The notes: generated from the letters alone by a model not told the origin. 64,000 bases of DNA from Temnopleurus reevesii (GCA_036244855.1 BQKZ01000011.1:152123-216122); one strand, 5' to 3'. Counted from the first letter of the stretch, positions 33,116 through 46,624 are shown. Program-made: numbers and translations.

Positions 33116-35630
33116 TACCGTGGCAGCGAAAAGGCGTAATTAATGCAAGCAGATATTTCTGTTTGCAGTTCGGTGTAATCGGAATTTGATTCAGGCAAAA
33201 ACAACGTTCACATTCAAGAAATATATACGGCTTGAATTCAACACTTCATAAAACATGAGATGGCACGTGTTTTTTCTTTTCATTATTGCCCTCACTTTTC
33301 TTGACAGAATGGGGTTTTCCCCTTCTTTAAGATTTCATGATTTATTCTACATTTGCAAAAGAAATCCAAACGCAAGGTCAGCGCTTCTAAATCAATTAAA
33401 GTTCTAAATTAATGAAACTCGTATCTTTAGATACATAATACATCTTGAAGATCCATGTAGCATTTTACTATTTATTAATAAAACTATATAATCTGTAAAA
33501 AGGAATAAAATGTGTCCGGTTTTGTCAAATTATATCTGCTCTTTAAGAAATGTTACGCTTCGGTACTGTATATTTGATATTCTTTGGGCTTAACATCACT
33601 TTCATCACATCGTATTGGTAGAATTTGTTTACCACTATGTAAAATTATGCGTACCCTATCCAGAAATGATTTAAAGTATGTTCCACAGCTCTGGGCCATG
33701 ACATTTCAGCGTTCCAAAGGGACCCGTTACATGCAAACATGTGGCATGGAGCGCCAGACTGCTTTCTTTAACCCCCTCTATGGGGTAGACGTGACTCGCA
33801 TTTCATCCAACTACCCCCATAACGCACTTTTCATACGTCAAATTTTAATATGGAAATATTTGTTCAGCGTTGAATGGCTATTTTTGTCCGGTTTGTCCGC
33901 TTCAGGCTAGACAACGACAAAGTTTTATTAAGAATTCATGAGGAATGCTGTGCGTTTTGGTAATTCTATCGTTTTCATATAGTGAAAGAAAATAATTCAA
34001 CTGGAGCGAGATTCAGGCATGCTGGAGGACACATTCGTACGTGTACGTGTATTAGGGGCTTCTACGTCAGATTGGTCACAATGCACGTAAATGAAACTTG
34101 GCAATTGTGTTCTTGGTTAAAAATCAATAGATTAAAAAATATATACATATTAATCAAAATATACTGCACATACATCGATAAATTTGTTAGATATAATTAT
34201 GCTTCACTGGACGCAGGGGAAGTAGATGCTCTTCTTTTGTGAAGCGTCTGATCGGGACCTTAATTGAACTGAAGTTTAAACTAAATAAAGTGGGTAGTTA
34301 TGGTGTGAAACGTATATGCTAAAAAATCTATGGTTTTGGGTTAGTACCTTACATATTTTTAGAGTGAACAAAATTCAAAATGATAGCATTATTTGGGTTC
34401 GGCTAACTTTGTAATAAACACAAGGTTATAATAAACAATGCAATAATGAACATAACTAGTGGTGCTATATTTCGATTGAGTTAACTTTATATTTTCTAGA
34501 TAATACATCAAACCAAAAGTACAATTTCGGAATAAAATGACACTGACGCAAGCGTGGCTGATTTTGTTTTAAAATTGTTGTATCTGTCGGTTTCATATCT
34601 GTGTATTGTGTAGTTCAAGGAATTTATCAATATGTTTTTACTAGAAACTGGTCACTTAAGTCCGAGCGCTGCGAATAACAATGGAAAACAACTCCTCGTC
34701 ATCATTTTCCCCTTTTTTCTCTAACTGAGATACTGAGATGGCTACTCTTTCAACTCGGACGTTCTCCAATTCGGGCGATGCTTTTCCAACACGCTACCTT
34801 ATCTAAGGTAACCCGACATGGCCAATATTGGGTGTCCTGTAGTTCATTTCCAGCCATTCACTGTCCCCATTTCTCGAATTGAATTCGTATTACACACCGC
34901 CGATGAAAAACCGGTGGAGAAATAAACTAAGATAGAAAAAAAGACCGGCGGCATGGCTCAAGAAAAAGGGTACCACACATTCCAGGCATTTCCCTGGTGA
35001 TTTTCTCGTTCTATGCCTTCGATTATGCTTCTATTTATTTCCAGATAGATGGGCTACCATTCATCTAGCTCTAGTAATTCTATTCATCATCATATTTACA
35101 ATGCAACGGCCTCGCCGGCTTGCTCACGACCTCGCTATCCAATTCATGAGATAACAAATTAAATAAGAGCTTTCTCACTTCATCCAATTCTTTTTGCAAA
35201 TTTGACATCAAATACACATTCCGTCCAGTGCGAAGGGATGAAACAAAACATATCTTATTAGCATTGATTCATCAAATTTGATTTATGGTTCATATTTCGG
35301 ATTATGTTTGCAAGTTCTTTGGTATAAATAGGAACGTCGTAATTATATGATCGTGTTTTCATTCTATAAGATAGTAGAATGTATTATTAGATACGACTTT
35401 GTCTTTAAGCACTTGTTGATATGAGACAGGACGATGCTATCTTAACGATTATTGAAGATATTAGTCGTGTAAATATACATAACATTTTCAGTAAACATTC
35501 ACAGAATTTGAAACTATTCTAAGATATTATGCTAATGATATGACAACATCTTGGTAATGTTATAATCATTTTGATATAACCGTGGTGAAAATGAAGAAAA
35601 CCAGAAGTCTTTGCGAATATACAATTTTGT
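33116..35630. other. mostly unique AT-rich DNA
   Basis: Includes a 108-codon frame (33584-33910) in a slightly GC-richer patch with no recognisable family, and a less repetitive patch at 34650-35150 that could be conserved non-coding sequence. Nothing firm. Confidence 0.35.
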
Positions 35631-35643
35631 ATTTTACAGGAAA

Positions 35644-35812
35644 CACGATACAAACTATTTTCGAAAAGTTAAGCCGAACGCAATTTCAATGGTTCTTTGT
35701 AATGCTATATTTTGTCACTGTTGTGTCCGCACAGTTGAATATACGGTTTACGAATCTATTGTCTGCGTTCGACTTAACTTTTCGAAAATAGTTTATATCG
35801 TGTTAGGATCTT
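35644..35812. mobile_element. 169-bp inverted-repeat element sharing a stem with the 26.6-kb foldback
   Basis: Left ACACGATACAAACTATTTTC, then gaaaagttaag, pairs with the right-hand 'cttaacttttcgaaaatag', then TTTATATCGTGT, as an arm of about 40 bp. The same stem (tcgacttaattttttgg, then aaatagtttatatcgtgtta) lies in the right inner arm of the foldback at 26698-26733. The two overlapping frames here are shadows. Confidence 0.6.
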
Positions 35813-35819
35813 CCTGATA

Positions 35820-37140
35820 AAGGTCACAATGAGTTGCTTGTACCATTTTAGGTGTCAATTCAAACAAAATCTCCTATTTTAATATCCAATCCACTATGTT
35901 AGTATGTATATGCGTATTTGAGAAAAAAAACGATTTAATCTATTGTGTTTTTTCTATCAAAGATAACATCAATTTACATATTTACAAATAAAGCAAAATG
36001 TGCGCATAGCTTTCTATGTTTTAAGGCATAATATTTCCCGACTATAGATCAAATCAAATCAAATCAATATAGATCATAGAACGCAGAATAGCATTTGGCT
36101 TAAACTATGCCCCAATCCCCTAAATAGAGCAACATAATGGGATATATTGATTAGTCTTTGAGAAAATATTTTCTCTTCTTTTTAGAGAAAGAAATTCAAG
36201 ATAACCTTGGCCGATTTTCGAAGCTAACTTTTAAAAATAACATTGGCGCCTCATGCAAAAGAGAAACACAAATACATCATCATGTACTATAGTTGGTGAC
36301 AATTTCCATCCATTAATGGATATAGATTCAATTTCCGTCTGCGGTTAGCTTTATACGACGATATTGGTTGCAGGGGTTTATTCAAATATAGGTTGAAGAT
36401 CATTTGATCCAATGTATGACGGTACATACATGTGTATCTTTCGCTGTTTATACATTTGATCACTCTATTATAGCTGTCATGCATCGATATGTTTTTAATT
36501 AAAATGAATGATTGCAATAAAAGTATTTATTGATCCTGATAACGAAACATGTTATTGGATTTCCAATTTATGTCTCTGCGTGTGCAGATATCCATCTATC
36601 TAATACGCAAAAGAAGCATTGTATGGATATTTTAAACAATATTACAATCAACATGGTTGTTAATTGAACACATTTTTCGATTAAAAGAGTGGAACTGTAA
36701 TACAAGCTATACGATAGGACAAATTATGTTAACATTTGTATTGAATATGAACAGTAAGTCACATTTTCACAAAATTCTATGAGTGAAAATAAATATTGAA
36801 TTGAAATTAATTTAAAAAAATGAGATTTTAATAGTTAAAGCTCATACAGAATTTGTGAAAATTATATTGCAGTACACAACTACATTAATAATGAATTCAT
36901 GACTGCATTCAAAACAAAGAAAGCTACTGTATGTGCTTAAAAGAAGAAGACGGTAAAGAGTAGAGAGGAAAGATTGAAACATGGGGAAATGCAAAATCAG
37001 AAAGGTTAATGCATGTGTTTGGTGAGGCTAATTAGTATGAGGAGTTTGTTTATTGCTAATACAAAAATGCATGCATGGTTTAAGATCTTCTCGGTAATTA
37101 CAGGTGTCAAACCGATCGATGTTTTAAAGTACAATCGGGT
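35820..37140. other. AT-rich DNA, no recognised feature
   Basis: Nothing recognised beyond a short 'atcaaatcaaatcaaatcaa' run near 36047-36067. Confidence 0.35.
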
Positions 37141-37145
37141 ATAAA

Positions 37146-37391
37146 GACCGACACACACCTTTGCGTTTTAGCCTGCGTCGGTCCAGCGTTTTTGGAAATT
37201 AAAAACGCTCCCTCGACGCAGAAAGACGCAGGCCATACGATGGGCTGACGCTTGGCGTACGCTTGTTGAACGCAAGCCTAACGTCGGTCACCATCTGATC
37301 TGCATATGCTGGGCATCCAGGGAGCGTTGTTGATTTATATGAAAAAACGCTGGGCCGACGCAGGCTAAAACTGCAAAGGTGTGGGTCGGCC
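37146..37391. mobile_element. palindromic element, GGCCGACTCACACC family (copy 5)
   Basis: A 246-bp imperfect hairpin, GACCGACACACACCTTTGCG to GCAAAGGTGTGGGTCGGCC. It is flanked by TAA (37143-37145, with one further A at the boundary) and TTAA on the right, consistent with a 3-bp TAA/TTA duplication. Confidence 0.8.
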
Positions 37392-37394
37392 TTA

Positions 37395-38105
37395 ATGCAG
37401 AGGCACTTGTGCCATTTCAACATAGATCCCAAAACGAAAAAGAAGCTCTCATTTCTCCCGACAGCCTGGCATGAAATGTCATTAGAGTAATCAGGATTAA
37501 TTGATATACAGTGGATGGGAGACGCTCAAATAGTTAAAACACGTGTCTTTGATAAGAAATTGAGGAGAGAGGATTTCACCTAAAAATTGGCATTGTTCCT
37601 TTATTCTTTATTGATTATCATGATTATGCTTGAAAATTCCGGCATTTGTATTGATATTTGTCATGGAAATATGTCATCCTCTTTACTTGTGAGTGGTGGG
37701 AAAATGTTCTTTGTTTCTGTATTGATTATGCTTGTAATTCGGGCATTTGTCTGGAAATTCGGCATGAAATAATCCATGTCATGTCAGTGGCGTGAAAAAT
37801 TAGGATGCCTGGAAGTTTTCCAGCAGACATATTTTATCGACCATTATATTATAATGGCAGCGAGGCGCCAAGAATACAAATTGCATGTATAAAGATGTCT
37901 TACATGAAACATTATCCTCTTACTGTGTTATTTTGGTTCACATTTGATAATCATTATGTTGTAGTCTTAGCTATTCATCTTATTATTATTATCATTATTG
38001 TTCTGATCTTTGCTGTTATTTAATAGTATCATTATATATACATATAATATAATCATTATAAGTTAGAGCAGAAGTATTCCTTCTATTGATATTATTAATA
38101 CCACT
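37395..38105. other. AT-rich DNA, no recognised feature
   Basis: A short internal direct repeat around 'ttgattat(c)atgattatgcttg' occurs at about 37608 and 37720. No gene recognised. Confidence 0.35.
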
Positions 38106-38109
38106 ACTG

Positions 38110-38300
38110 TGGATTTTATTATCAACTTATATTATTATTGTTATTATTATTGTTATTATTGTCATTATATTATTGATGATATCATTGTCATTATTACTAT
38201 TATTATTATCATTATTATTGTTATTATTATTGTCATCATTATAGTCATCATCACCACATTTATGATTATCGCCTTAATGACCATCATCATTACTTATCAC
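38110..38300. repeat. ATT/GTT trinucleotide microsatellite
   Basis: Dense 'attattattgttatt' units, interrupted. The Ile/Tyr-rich frame over it is a repeat translation. Confidence 0.88.
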
Positions 38301-38314
38301 ATCTAACTTTTACA

Positions 38315-38375
38315 ATTTGCTTTGTACCTGCCGCTAAGTAGAGGTACAATGGTGCTCGAATAAACATATCTACTC
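38315..38375 (+). mobile_element. possible retrotransposon or transcript 3' end
   Basis: 'gtacctgccgc' and 'tagaggtac' form a small stem followed by 'gtgctcgaataaac' with an AATAAA signal. This resembles the 3' ends of LINE-type elements. No body is visible. Confidence 0.3.
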
Positions 38376-38790
38376 TGTATACCAGCACAGATCACAATTG
38401 CAATACATTATAAACATTGTATCAGTCATGTTTCCGATATTGTGATATTTGATTGCCAACACGTTTCGAGTTATTGTAATGCATTTTGAGTTCGATGCAT
38501 AATTCAAGCATGCAAGCATGCTTAAGGACCTGCTTTGTACAACCATAGATACCAAGGGCATATTCAATGTACAGGGTGCCCGAAAAAATGAGTTGAAGTG
38601 TTTTTTGCATTTTCATCAAATTTATGGATATTTCAAGCTAAGATTCCATATATTAAGAATTGTGTAATCATATTATAATGAATGATCTCAAAAAACTTTC
38701 CAATTCTGGTATCTGAGCGATTTAAACCTAGGAAATTTATATCTAACAGAAGAACTTTGATTTACTTCAATGTTTGTCGAATTATATAAA

Positions 38791-38990
38791 GGCTTTCTCA
38801 ATCCTTCGGGTTTGTAGCCTTCGTTCGTCCAGCAGTTTTGAAAATTATATCAGGACACAGGTCATAGACGCGCAAAGACACATGTCTTACGGTGGACTGA
38901 CGTTCGGCGTACGCATTAGCTCCAGCCGAAAGTCAGTCCACCCTCTGATCAGCGTGTAATGTGCGCTCGGGGTGCGTTTTTATGAAATGA
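38791..38990. mobile_element. palindromic element, GGCCGACTCACACC family (copy 6, right end degraded)
   Basis: The left flank is TATAAA. The core reads 'cttacggtggactgacg', then 'cggcgtacgc', pairing with 'gtcagtccaccctctgatc'. The right end fades out after 'gtgcgttttta' with no terminal GGCC. The oldest-looking or truncated copy. Confidence 0.6.
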
Positions 38991-38999
38991 TAACTAGAA

Positions 39000-41335
39000 G
39001 GTAGGTCATTATAAAATAGTCAGCATTATAACTTGAGTATCCGCAATAAAATTATTGAAATAATTTGTAATCGTAAGCTTTTTAATTACTTTTGCTTGAG
39101 CTGATATTGATTATTGGTTATTTGATTATACAGAGCTAAAGGTCAATATTGATCTATGATCTATGATTAAGGATGTATGATCTATAAGACACCATAAGTC
39201 CCATTATTCATGTACTGTCCTGTAACCACGAGAAAAAACTTGATTCTAGTAACGTACGTGGTGTCAGCATCCGTTGAATAATTCTACTTTTTGCCTACAT
39301 CTATCCAGTAATTCATATTTTAATACGAATACAACATAGGAGTCAAAATATTGTAATGCATGTTGAATTCAATGGCCTTGTATATTCAATCAATAATGCA
39401 AATATGTAGACAGTGACTATAAGCTAAAATCATTTTCCACAGTTCAGAGAAAATATGAAAACAGAAGGTCAGGGACGAACGAAAACGTTTACAACTTTTT
39501 TTTTACACGATTGGACAAATATGTTTCATTGGCTGCAATGGTTTAATATAAGAATTAATTTGAAGACATGTATACATTATATCCACGGAAAGGGGAAATT
39601 TGTCTTTCACTTTTGTGTATATTTCGGTGTATAATCAAATATTTACTTTCGATGAATGCAACATATGAAACAGCGTATCACTTCGAAGTCATTCTGAACT
39701 GCATCTATTTTCCGAAACAAACATTAGGATAGATAGCGTGTGCGTATTCTGATCAACGATTGATCGTACCAATATTTGTTAGATCAAACCTCGTGAAAGG
39801 ACGTTTATCTATTCCATGGTTGCAGGTTGGTAAAATTGTGCCACGCGTTAATAAAATTGCTGCGCGCACACAAAAATTTCATCACAGGTAGGGGTAACAA
39901 AACTGTTCGAGCTTGCGCACGATACAAATAAAGAGGGGGGGGGGGGGCATCGAATTTCTTATGACTATCGCAAATGGGGTAACAATCTTTTGATTTTGGA
40001 TTATTGAGGGGAAAACTTCATTTTACCATGTACCCAGCTTTTTACAAATTATAAGTTTAGATTATAAGTCAGTCCTGTTACACTCAAGTATAGCAATGAA
40101 ATATTTATAACACCTGATAATTTGAAAAGCTTGGTATCGGAAGATCATTAATTATTATTACTTAACGTGCAATTTGTTACATATTTAACGGTTGTGACAA
40201 TTGACATTGCACTAAATTTTGAGCAGAAACATAAACAAAATAAACATCTTTCTAATATTAGTTTGATGCTTGGAATTAAAAAAAACAAAATTTATCAGAA
40301 TTCACTCTTATTTCTAAAAAAAAAAGCTGCACCTTTATGATTTATTAATGTTTGCAAATTCTCCGAAAATGGAACACACCTTCAGCGTAATACGCATCAA
40401 CTTCAAGGTACCTACATGAAACATTATGCAATAAACCATCCTTCAGCATCAACCTTCGTCGCGACCTTTGGAATTTTCTTTCCGATTATAATAATCAGAG
40501 TTTCAAATTGACATTTCAGCATCGCCGACCAAATGTAGGGGACAAGCAAAAGTGTAGCAAGGTGACGTATTTATTTTCATATCGTATGGACATGCTAGAG
40601 AGAAAGAGGCAGAGATAGAGAGGGGGTAGTGAGAGCTGGGGATGGATGAAAAAGAGATGGAGAGGGGAAGAAATAGGAGTAAAATAAACTCGGTATTTGG
40701 CACGTCTGTCATTGCAATCCTATTATAAGATTGCTATGATCCAAACGAATACAGTGTATCGGACTTGCTCTTTGGAGATACATGCGGCGGTGTTTTGAAT
40801 TGAGATATCGCAGTGGAGCCCACTCCCGTTTGTCATCGAGGAGCTAAAACAAAATGCAGGTTTTTTTTCTTAGATGGATATGTTCAATTTAGATCCCTGT
40901 TTTGAGATGGAATTGAGAGCGCAAACGGAACATTTTTAATGGGCTCAGGTTTTTGAAAGAAGAACGTGATCACTTTAAAATGACATTTATTTAAGAATCT
41001 AGGTTTTATCTTGATTATTTTTCTTCAAATAACCAACGGTATCAAACCTTTGTAATGTCAAAGAACCATTTCGATGGAATGTACTGTTTATGTTTATTAT
41101 ATATATCTGCCATGTTTCTAAAAACAGAATTTGGTGAAATTTATGGCATAAAGATTAACGATAAATGAAAGAATGTTTAAAAGGTATGTTGCAGCAAAAC
41201 CAAAAATTAGGCGTTTATATTAGAATTAAAGACTTAAAGGGGTTACCTGTTAACATGTAACTCATTTCGCGATAGACTTTAATCATTACATAAGAGTTTT
41301 TATCCAATGCATGCCTCCTCCACCCTTTCCCTCAC
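39000..41335. other. AT-rich DNA, no recognised feature
   Basis: Contains a 13-base G run near 39937 and a GA-rich patch at 40600-40680. No gene recognised. Confidence 0.35.
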
Positions 41336-41339
41336 CTTC

Positions 41340-41350
41340 TCATCTCTTTC

Positions 41351-41402
<52 letters not shown>
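41340..41402. repeat. CT microsatellite
   Basis: About 50 bases of uninterrupted CT, ending in CTAT units. Confidence 0.92.
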
Positions 41403-41403
<1 letters not shown>

Positions 41404-41906
41404 TACATTGAGAAAGAAAAATTGGTAAGAGGACAATAGGAAGAGAAATAAACTGTCTTCCTTTCTTCTTTATCCCTCCGGGCTTCTGAATAGGAAACCA
41501 GAGAGCAGGCGTGTTTAAATGTTATGTATTATTGTATTATTATTATTAAGAGAACATAAACTGGATAAGATAGATGAAATATAGGAATACAAAGCAAAAG
41601 ATGCGACAAACTATTTTTATGCTACATTAGCTAATACACCATTTCATTCTCTGACTTAAACTTGAATACATGAGGCTGAATCGGGGGACAAAAGTAACAG
41701 AATTTTAAGGAAAAAAGTGAATAAAGAGCGCATCTGTCTAAAATAAATTTATAACCATCTTGCGGACACGCAAGCTCGGCAACCTTCACGACTCCACGGC
41801 CACCAAGCACCCAAGGTAGCCCGTTCCTCCTGCTCTATATGCTGGAAGATTTCAACACGTGTTATGACTATGGCGATTTGTCATTAAATCGCAATCAAGG
41901 AGTGGC

Positions 41907-43090
41907 TAAGATCCGACTCACATCAAATACAAGAACCATCAATCAGCTGGCAGATATTGGGCTTTGAAACCCTCACTCCAATAACGAGTGTTTTAGAGGC
42001 AGCGCGATGGTCGAAAATCACCAAAACAACACGATGTGGCCCAATCTAATGAGTTTTTTTTTTTTTGCACAACGCCACCCTCGGGAATTGTAAATGTTGT
42101 TGGCAAACTTTAAGGTTCAGTTAAACATTTGCGTATATACCCAACATACGCCGAGCGTATACTGAACTGTCCTTTAGCATAAATTGGAATGAACCCTGTT
42201 TCGCTAACGATTATGTGAGTACGTAGAATACGAGTAAACGAATTCAGCACTAGTCAAACGCGTGCCCTGTGCATTTCTATGCAAAGAATGATATTAATTA
42301 ACACTTGACACATGTTAGTAACTTTTAAAGATGTGTTTATGGACTAAGATTCGGTTCACATCAAATACAAGAACCATCAATCAGCTGGCAGATATTGGGC
42401 TTTGAAGCCCTTACTCCAATAACGAGTGTTTTAGAGGCAGAGCGATGGTTGAAAATCACCAAAACAACATGATGTGTCCCAATCTAATGAGTTTCGTGCA
42501 CAACGTCACCCTCAGGAATTGTAAATGTTGTTGGCAAACTTTAAGGTTCAGTTAACTTGGCACATGTTAGTAACTTTTAAGGATGTGTTTCTGGACTAAG
42601 ATCTGGCTCATATCAAATACAAGAACCATCAATCAGATGGCTTTGAAGCTTCACTTCTATAAGGAGTGTTTTAGAGGTAGAGCGATGGTCGAAAATCACC
42701 AAAACAACACGATGTGGCTCAATTTAATGAGTTTTTTTTTTTTTTTGCTCAACGTCACCCTCAGGAAGTGTAAATGTTGTTGGCAAAACTTTAAGGTTCA
42801 GTTAAATATATTTGCGTATATACCCAACATACTCCTAGCATTAATTGACCTGAACTGTCCCTTTGCGCAGAAATTAGAAGGAACCATGTTTCGCTAACGA
42901 TTATGTGAGTACGTAGAATACGAGGAAACGAATTCAGCACTACTCAAACGCTTGCCCTGCGCACGTCGAACGCGATACAAATCAATTCAGTGTTAGCTAA
43001 ACGCATTCCTGCCTACGTTTGTGCATTAAATGGAATCTTTTTACACTGGGCACGTTCTAGCCAACTTTTAAAGATGTGCTTCAGAGTGAC
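41907..43090. repeat. three tandem units (439, 250 and ~495 bp) with an internal deletion in the middle unit
   Basis: Units begin 'aagatccgactcacatc' (41907), 'aagattcggttcacatc' (about 42348) and 'aagatctggctcatatc' (about 42598). All share 'aatacaagaaccatcaatca', 'gagtgttttagaggcag' and 'gaaaatcaccaaaacaac'. Units one and three also carry 'aaggttcagttaaa', then 'atttgcgtatatacccaaca', then 'gctaacgattatgtgagtac', which unit two lacks. The missing part has the flavour of the diverged palindromic elements. The 104-codon frame in unit three is not conserved in units one and two. Confidence 0.8.
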
Positions 43091-43232
43091 TTTGATTTAC
43101 ATTAAATTATTTCATGCTTTTTAGTACCGATTTAGGGAATGAAAAAGCATTGATCCATCTGGCAAAACTATTACCATGAAGCTAAGGGCAAGGACGGCGA
43201 GATGTATGATAATTCTTGTATGCATGAGTGTA

Positions 43233-43330
43233 TGGTATAATAATAACAATAATACATAACATCTATTAGGCGCTTAATACGGGTGTTTCTAAGCGCACAG
43301 TATGTGTGGCCTGATTATGACTCGTTATAA
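43233..43330 (-). mobile_element. SINE-like fragment with AAT tail
   Basis: 'taataataacaataatacat' leads into 'aggcgcttaatacgggtg' and 'tttctaagcgc', the stem found at the tail end of the AAT-tailed SINEs in this window. The head is missing. Confidence 0.45.
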
Positions 43331-43334
43331 ATCG

Positions 43335-44760
43335 ATCAACTCATTAACGAAACATACTTCTGAGGCAACTTAAAAATGCCATTCTTTATGAAAAGTATCC
43401 CTACAAATGCAAACTATCACCAATGTAAAATTGTTATCATCACCAAAGCATACATTTGAACATTAATGCACTGCGATGTGACGTAAATGTGTACACACTA
43501 TCACATAATTAAGAGATGAATATCCTAATGAAAAGCTAAACTATCTAAATTGATATGGGAAGGAAAAACCACCGCTGTTCTCTGGGAGAAGTCACCATTT
43601 TGGCGCCAAAATATAGGCTGATCAGTCTGACTTATTTATGAGTAGTGAATGGCTGGGTCGCATTGAGTGAAAGAAAAATGAGCAATATCTTTTCATCTCT
43701 AACAGAATTTTCGAGTCGGCAATGAGCAAGCTAATGAAAAATCAATGTCAGAATGCGCAAACAAAATTAACCCGGACGATGTTGACTCGATTCGTCTGCT
43801 TCCCGCGTTTTTTCCCTCTTCCACTCTTTGAGAGAAGCGCCGGGAAAATGTATCCATATCGGTTTAAAGTTATGATGCCGTTACGATGGTATAATGATGC
43901 TATAAGGTAGTGGTAATGTGCATTTTCATATCCTGCTTCTGGAATTTAGCCTGAATAAGAGTCTGTTTGGGTATGGCAACAGTTAATGGCCGAGATTAAA
44001 TAGTTGGCCTAAATACATATTTGTATAAATTATTCTCTAACGGTATATCCACTCTTAAAAGGTTGGGCATAAGCTTACAAAGCACTGTGCAAAATATTGT
44101 CCACACAACTATTTGTTAACATAACATCCAATTCATGGTAGAATTGCAAAATTCCACCATGAATATAAAAAAAATATCCTACTCACAGTTTCAGTATCTG
44201 AATCTGAAATGAATATTGAAACAAAAATATTGCAAATAACTTATTTATATTGCTAACGCTGGATCCTTCTGAAATGGAGTCCAACCCAAGTATCTCTAAA
44301 CTAAACGTTTTGCATTGACGACTGAATTATTTTGTAGATCCTTAAGACTTTCCGTAAGGACTACCCAGTTCCAGTAATCAATCAATTAATAATCTCATCT
44401 TATCATAAAAAATCATATTCTGTTCATATATCAATAAAATTGCTAGGAATTCATTTCCATCTCATCACGTATTAGAGTTTACAAAGTAGCTGATATTTCT
44501 GTGCGCCATTCGCGGTTCCTTTAAACGACACAGACCTATGCCTAATAGACCAGAACGCATGATTGAAATGCACGGCTTGCATAATCCGACGTTAAGGGTT
44601 TAATACGTGACGATTGGATTATGAAACGGGTATTACCAAGGTTGGGATGCATAATATGAGGTAATTTGGAATACAGGGTGGTGGCAATTTACATGTTATA
44701 AAGTGAGCTGCTCTCGGTGCATTTTAGGAAGACGCCAAAGTGATGGGAACGTATTAGAAA
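43335..44760. other. AT-rich DNA, no recognised feature
   Basis: Nothing recognised. The 62-codon frame at 43722-43910 has no motif. Confidence 0.35.
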
Positions 44761-44765
44761 ATAAA

Positions 44766-44960
44766 GGCCGAATAACAACTTTGCGTTTTTAACCAGCGTC
44801 GGCCCAGCGTTTTGGGAAACTAAAAACGCTTCCTTAACGCACAAAGACGCAGCTCATACGCTGGACTGACGCTCGTCGTACGCTCGTTGAGCGCAAGTCG
44901 AACGTCAGTCCACCGTCAGGTCTGCGTATGCGTCCGTCAAGGAAGCGAATTTTAATTACA
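44766..44960. mobile_element. palindromic element, GGCCGACTCACACC family (copy 7), right end replaced by an A-rich tract
   Basis: Left end GGCCGAATAACAACTTTGCG after TAA, with a full core (gcacaaagacgcagctc and tctgcgtatgcgtccgtcaa). The right arm stops after 'gcgaattttaattac' and an A-rich tract follows (44960-45020). Confidence 0.72.
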
Positions 44961-45022
44961 AAAAAAAAAAGACAAAAAAAGAAAAAAAAAAAAAAAGAAA
45001 AAAAAACATTAAAAAAAAATTA
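44960..45022. repeat. A-rich tract
   Basis: About 60 bases, mostly A with scattered G, C and T. It directly follows the truncated element. Confidence 0.85.
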
Positions 45023-45024
45023 AA

Positions 45025-46315
45025 ATTTTATCAAGGTCACCGAGGCTTTAGATGGTTAAACATTGTACATGGATGAGGGGGATGGGGATGATGTTCTACA
45101 TTGAAACGGTTTCCGGGTAAAATGACTCACGTAAACCAAGGATGTAAACTGTTCTGATAGTTCCATGCTTAAATGAGCTGGGTGCGGAAAGATTGTGATA
45201 AGTGATAACAGATATGTCACATAGTTCTTTGAAAACGAGACATCACATGTCACATAACGTCTATGTTTTTACAAAGTGACGGTGCCCAAAGGATATTGTT
45301 GCAAAAAAAAATCAATCGGAAAATAAATACCATACGACCATACCATACCATACCATTGCCCGAATCCAGCTTTAATTCTATTGAAACTGGTCTCCTGTAG
45401 CATTAACAAGCATTCTTATAATAGTAGGATACCCTTTAAATTGTTTCCATGTCGGGCTTTTATTGTCTTCATGCATCAATACCTGTTTGATACCTCACTT
45501 TGTGAAAAACAAAGACGATAATTATACTGTTCCGGCGTAAATGTATGTACATTGGACCATGTTGAAATAACTAGTACCATTTCACCATCACTATTATGAA
45601 TACCATGGTGTCAAACGTACCCTCAATATTTAGGCATGTCCAATAAATCGTTTGAAAGTGTATCACAACGTGATTTTTTTTCAAAGATGTAATTTGTAAT
45701 CCATTCTACTTTCACTTTGATCTCCACATGCAATCCTCTGTCACTCCTTGATCAGAACCATTTTAGCTGCTGGTATACACAGCTCCAGATATGATTTTCG
45801 CGTGGTTTTCGATCGTATACTAACACGGCCTTTAAAATGAATGCAAAGGCATTTCTCGCCGAGACATGGAATATAGCTTACTGATCACAGAAACACATTC
45901 GGGTTGTGGCACTTTGAATCATTAACAGGTGACTGAGTGTGGAGGTATAATCATGAAACTACCTAGGCACCCTGATTAGCAGGCATTAGACTTAGTTCAT
46001 TCGAACGGGAAACGAGACCCATGGGACTCGATCTGTAATTACTCGAGAGTATTCTATGTTTCAGTTTGTTCCTCTGTTTTAAACGTTTGCTGTATTTATA
46101 GGTCTTGCAGACTTGCATTTGTCCATTCAAAAGAGTACCATGTTCTAGAAAAATCATTCAGTAAACTGAGATCATTTTTTTTTCTGAAAATATAACATTT
46201 TCCTCCCTTGATGAATTTACTTCAAGAACCAGATCAGCACAAGTATTGAAGAAAAAATAAAAATATGGTGATCATAATAATGATGGACAAAGTAATGATG
46301 AATTAAAGATCATAT
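45025..46315. other. AT-rich DNA, no recognised feature
   Basis: A short 'cataccataccatacc' run occurs near 45340. Nothing coding recognised. Confidence 0.35.
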
Positions 46316-46319
46316 ACTA

Positions 46320-46331
46320 ATATTACTACCG

Positions 46332-46373
<42 letters not shown>

Positions 46374-46441
46374 TTATTATTACTACATGTACTACTACTA
46401 CTATTATTACTACTATACTACTACTAGTTTTAATAATAATG

Positions 46442-46483
<42 letters not shown>

Positions 46484-46620
46484 GTAATAATAATAATAAT
46501 AATAATATCATAATATTTCTACTAATAATGATGATGACGATGATGATGATAATAAGAACGATGACTTCATCAATGTTGATAAAATTATAAAAGTAATAGT
46601 ATCATGATAATAATAATATT
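46320..46620. repeat. ACT and AAT trinucleotide microsatellites
   Basis: (ACT)n to about 46425, then (AAT)n to 46505, then GAT/GAC units. Tyr/Asn/Met-rich frames are repeat translations. Confidence 0.92.
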
Positions 46621-46624
46621 AATG

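Noticed and set aside
33584..33910. 108-codon frame as a gene
   Set aside because: No family motif and no splice or promoter support; one frame of this length is expected by chance in 64 kb.
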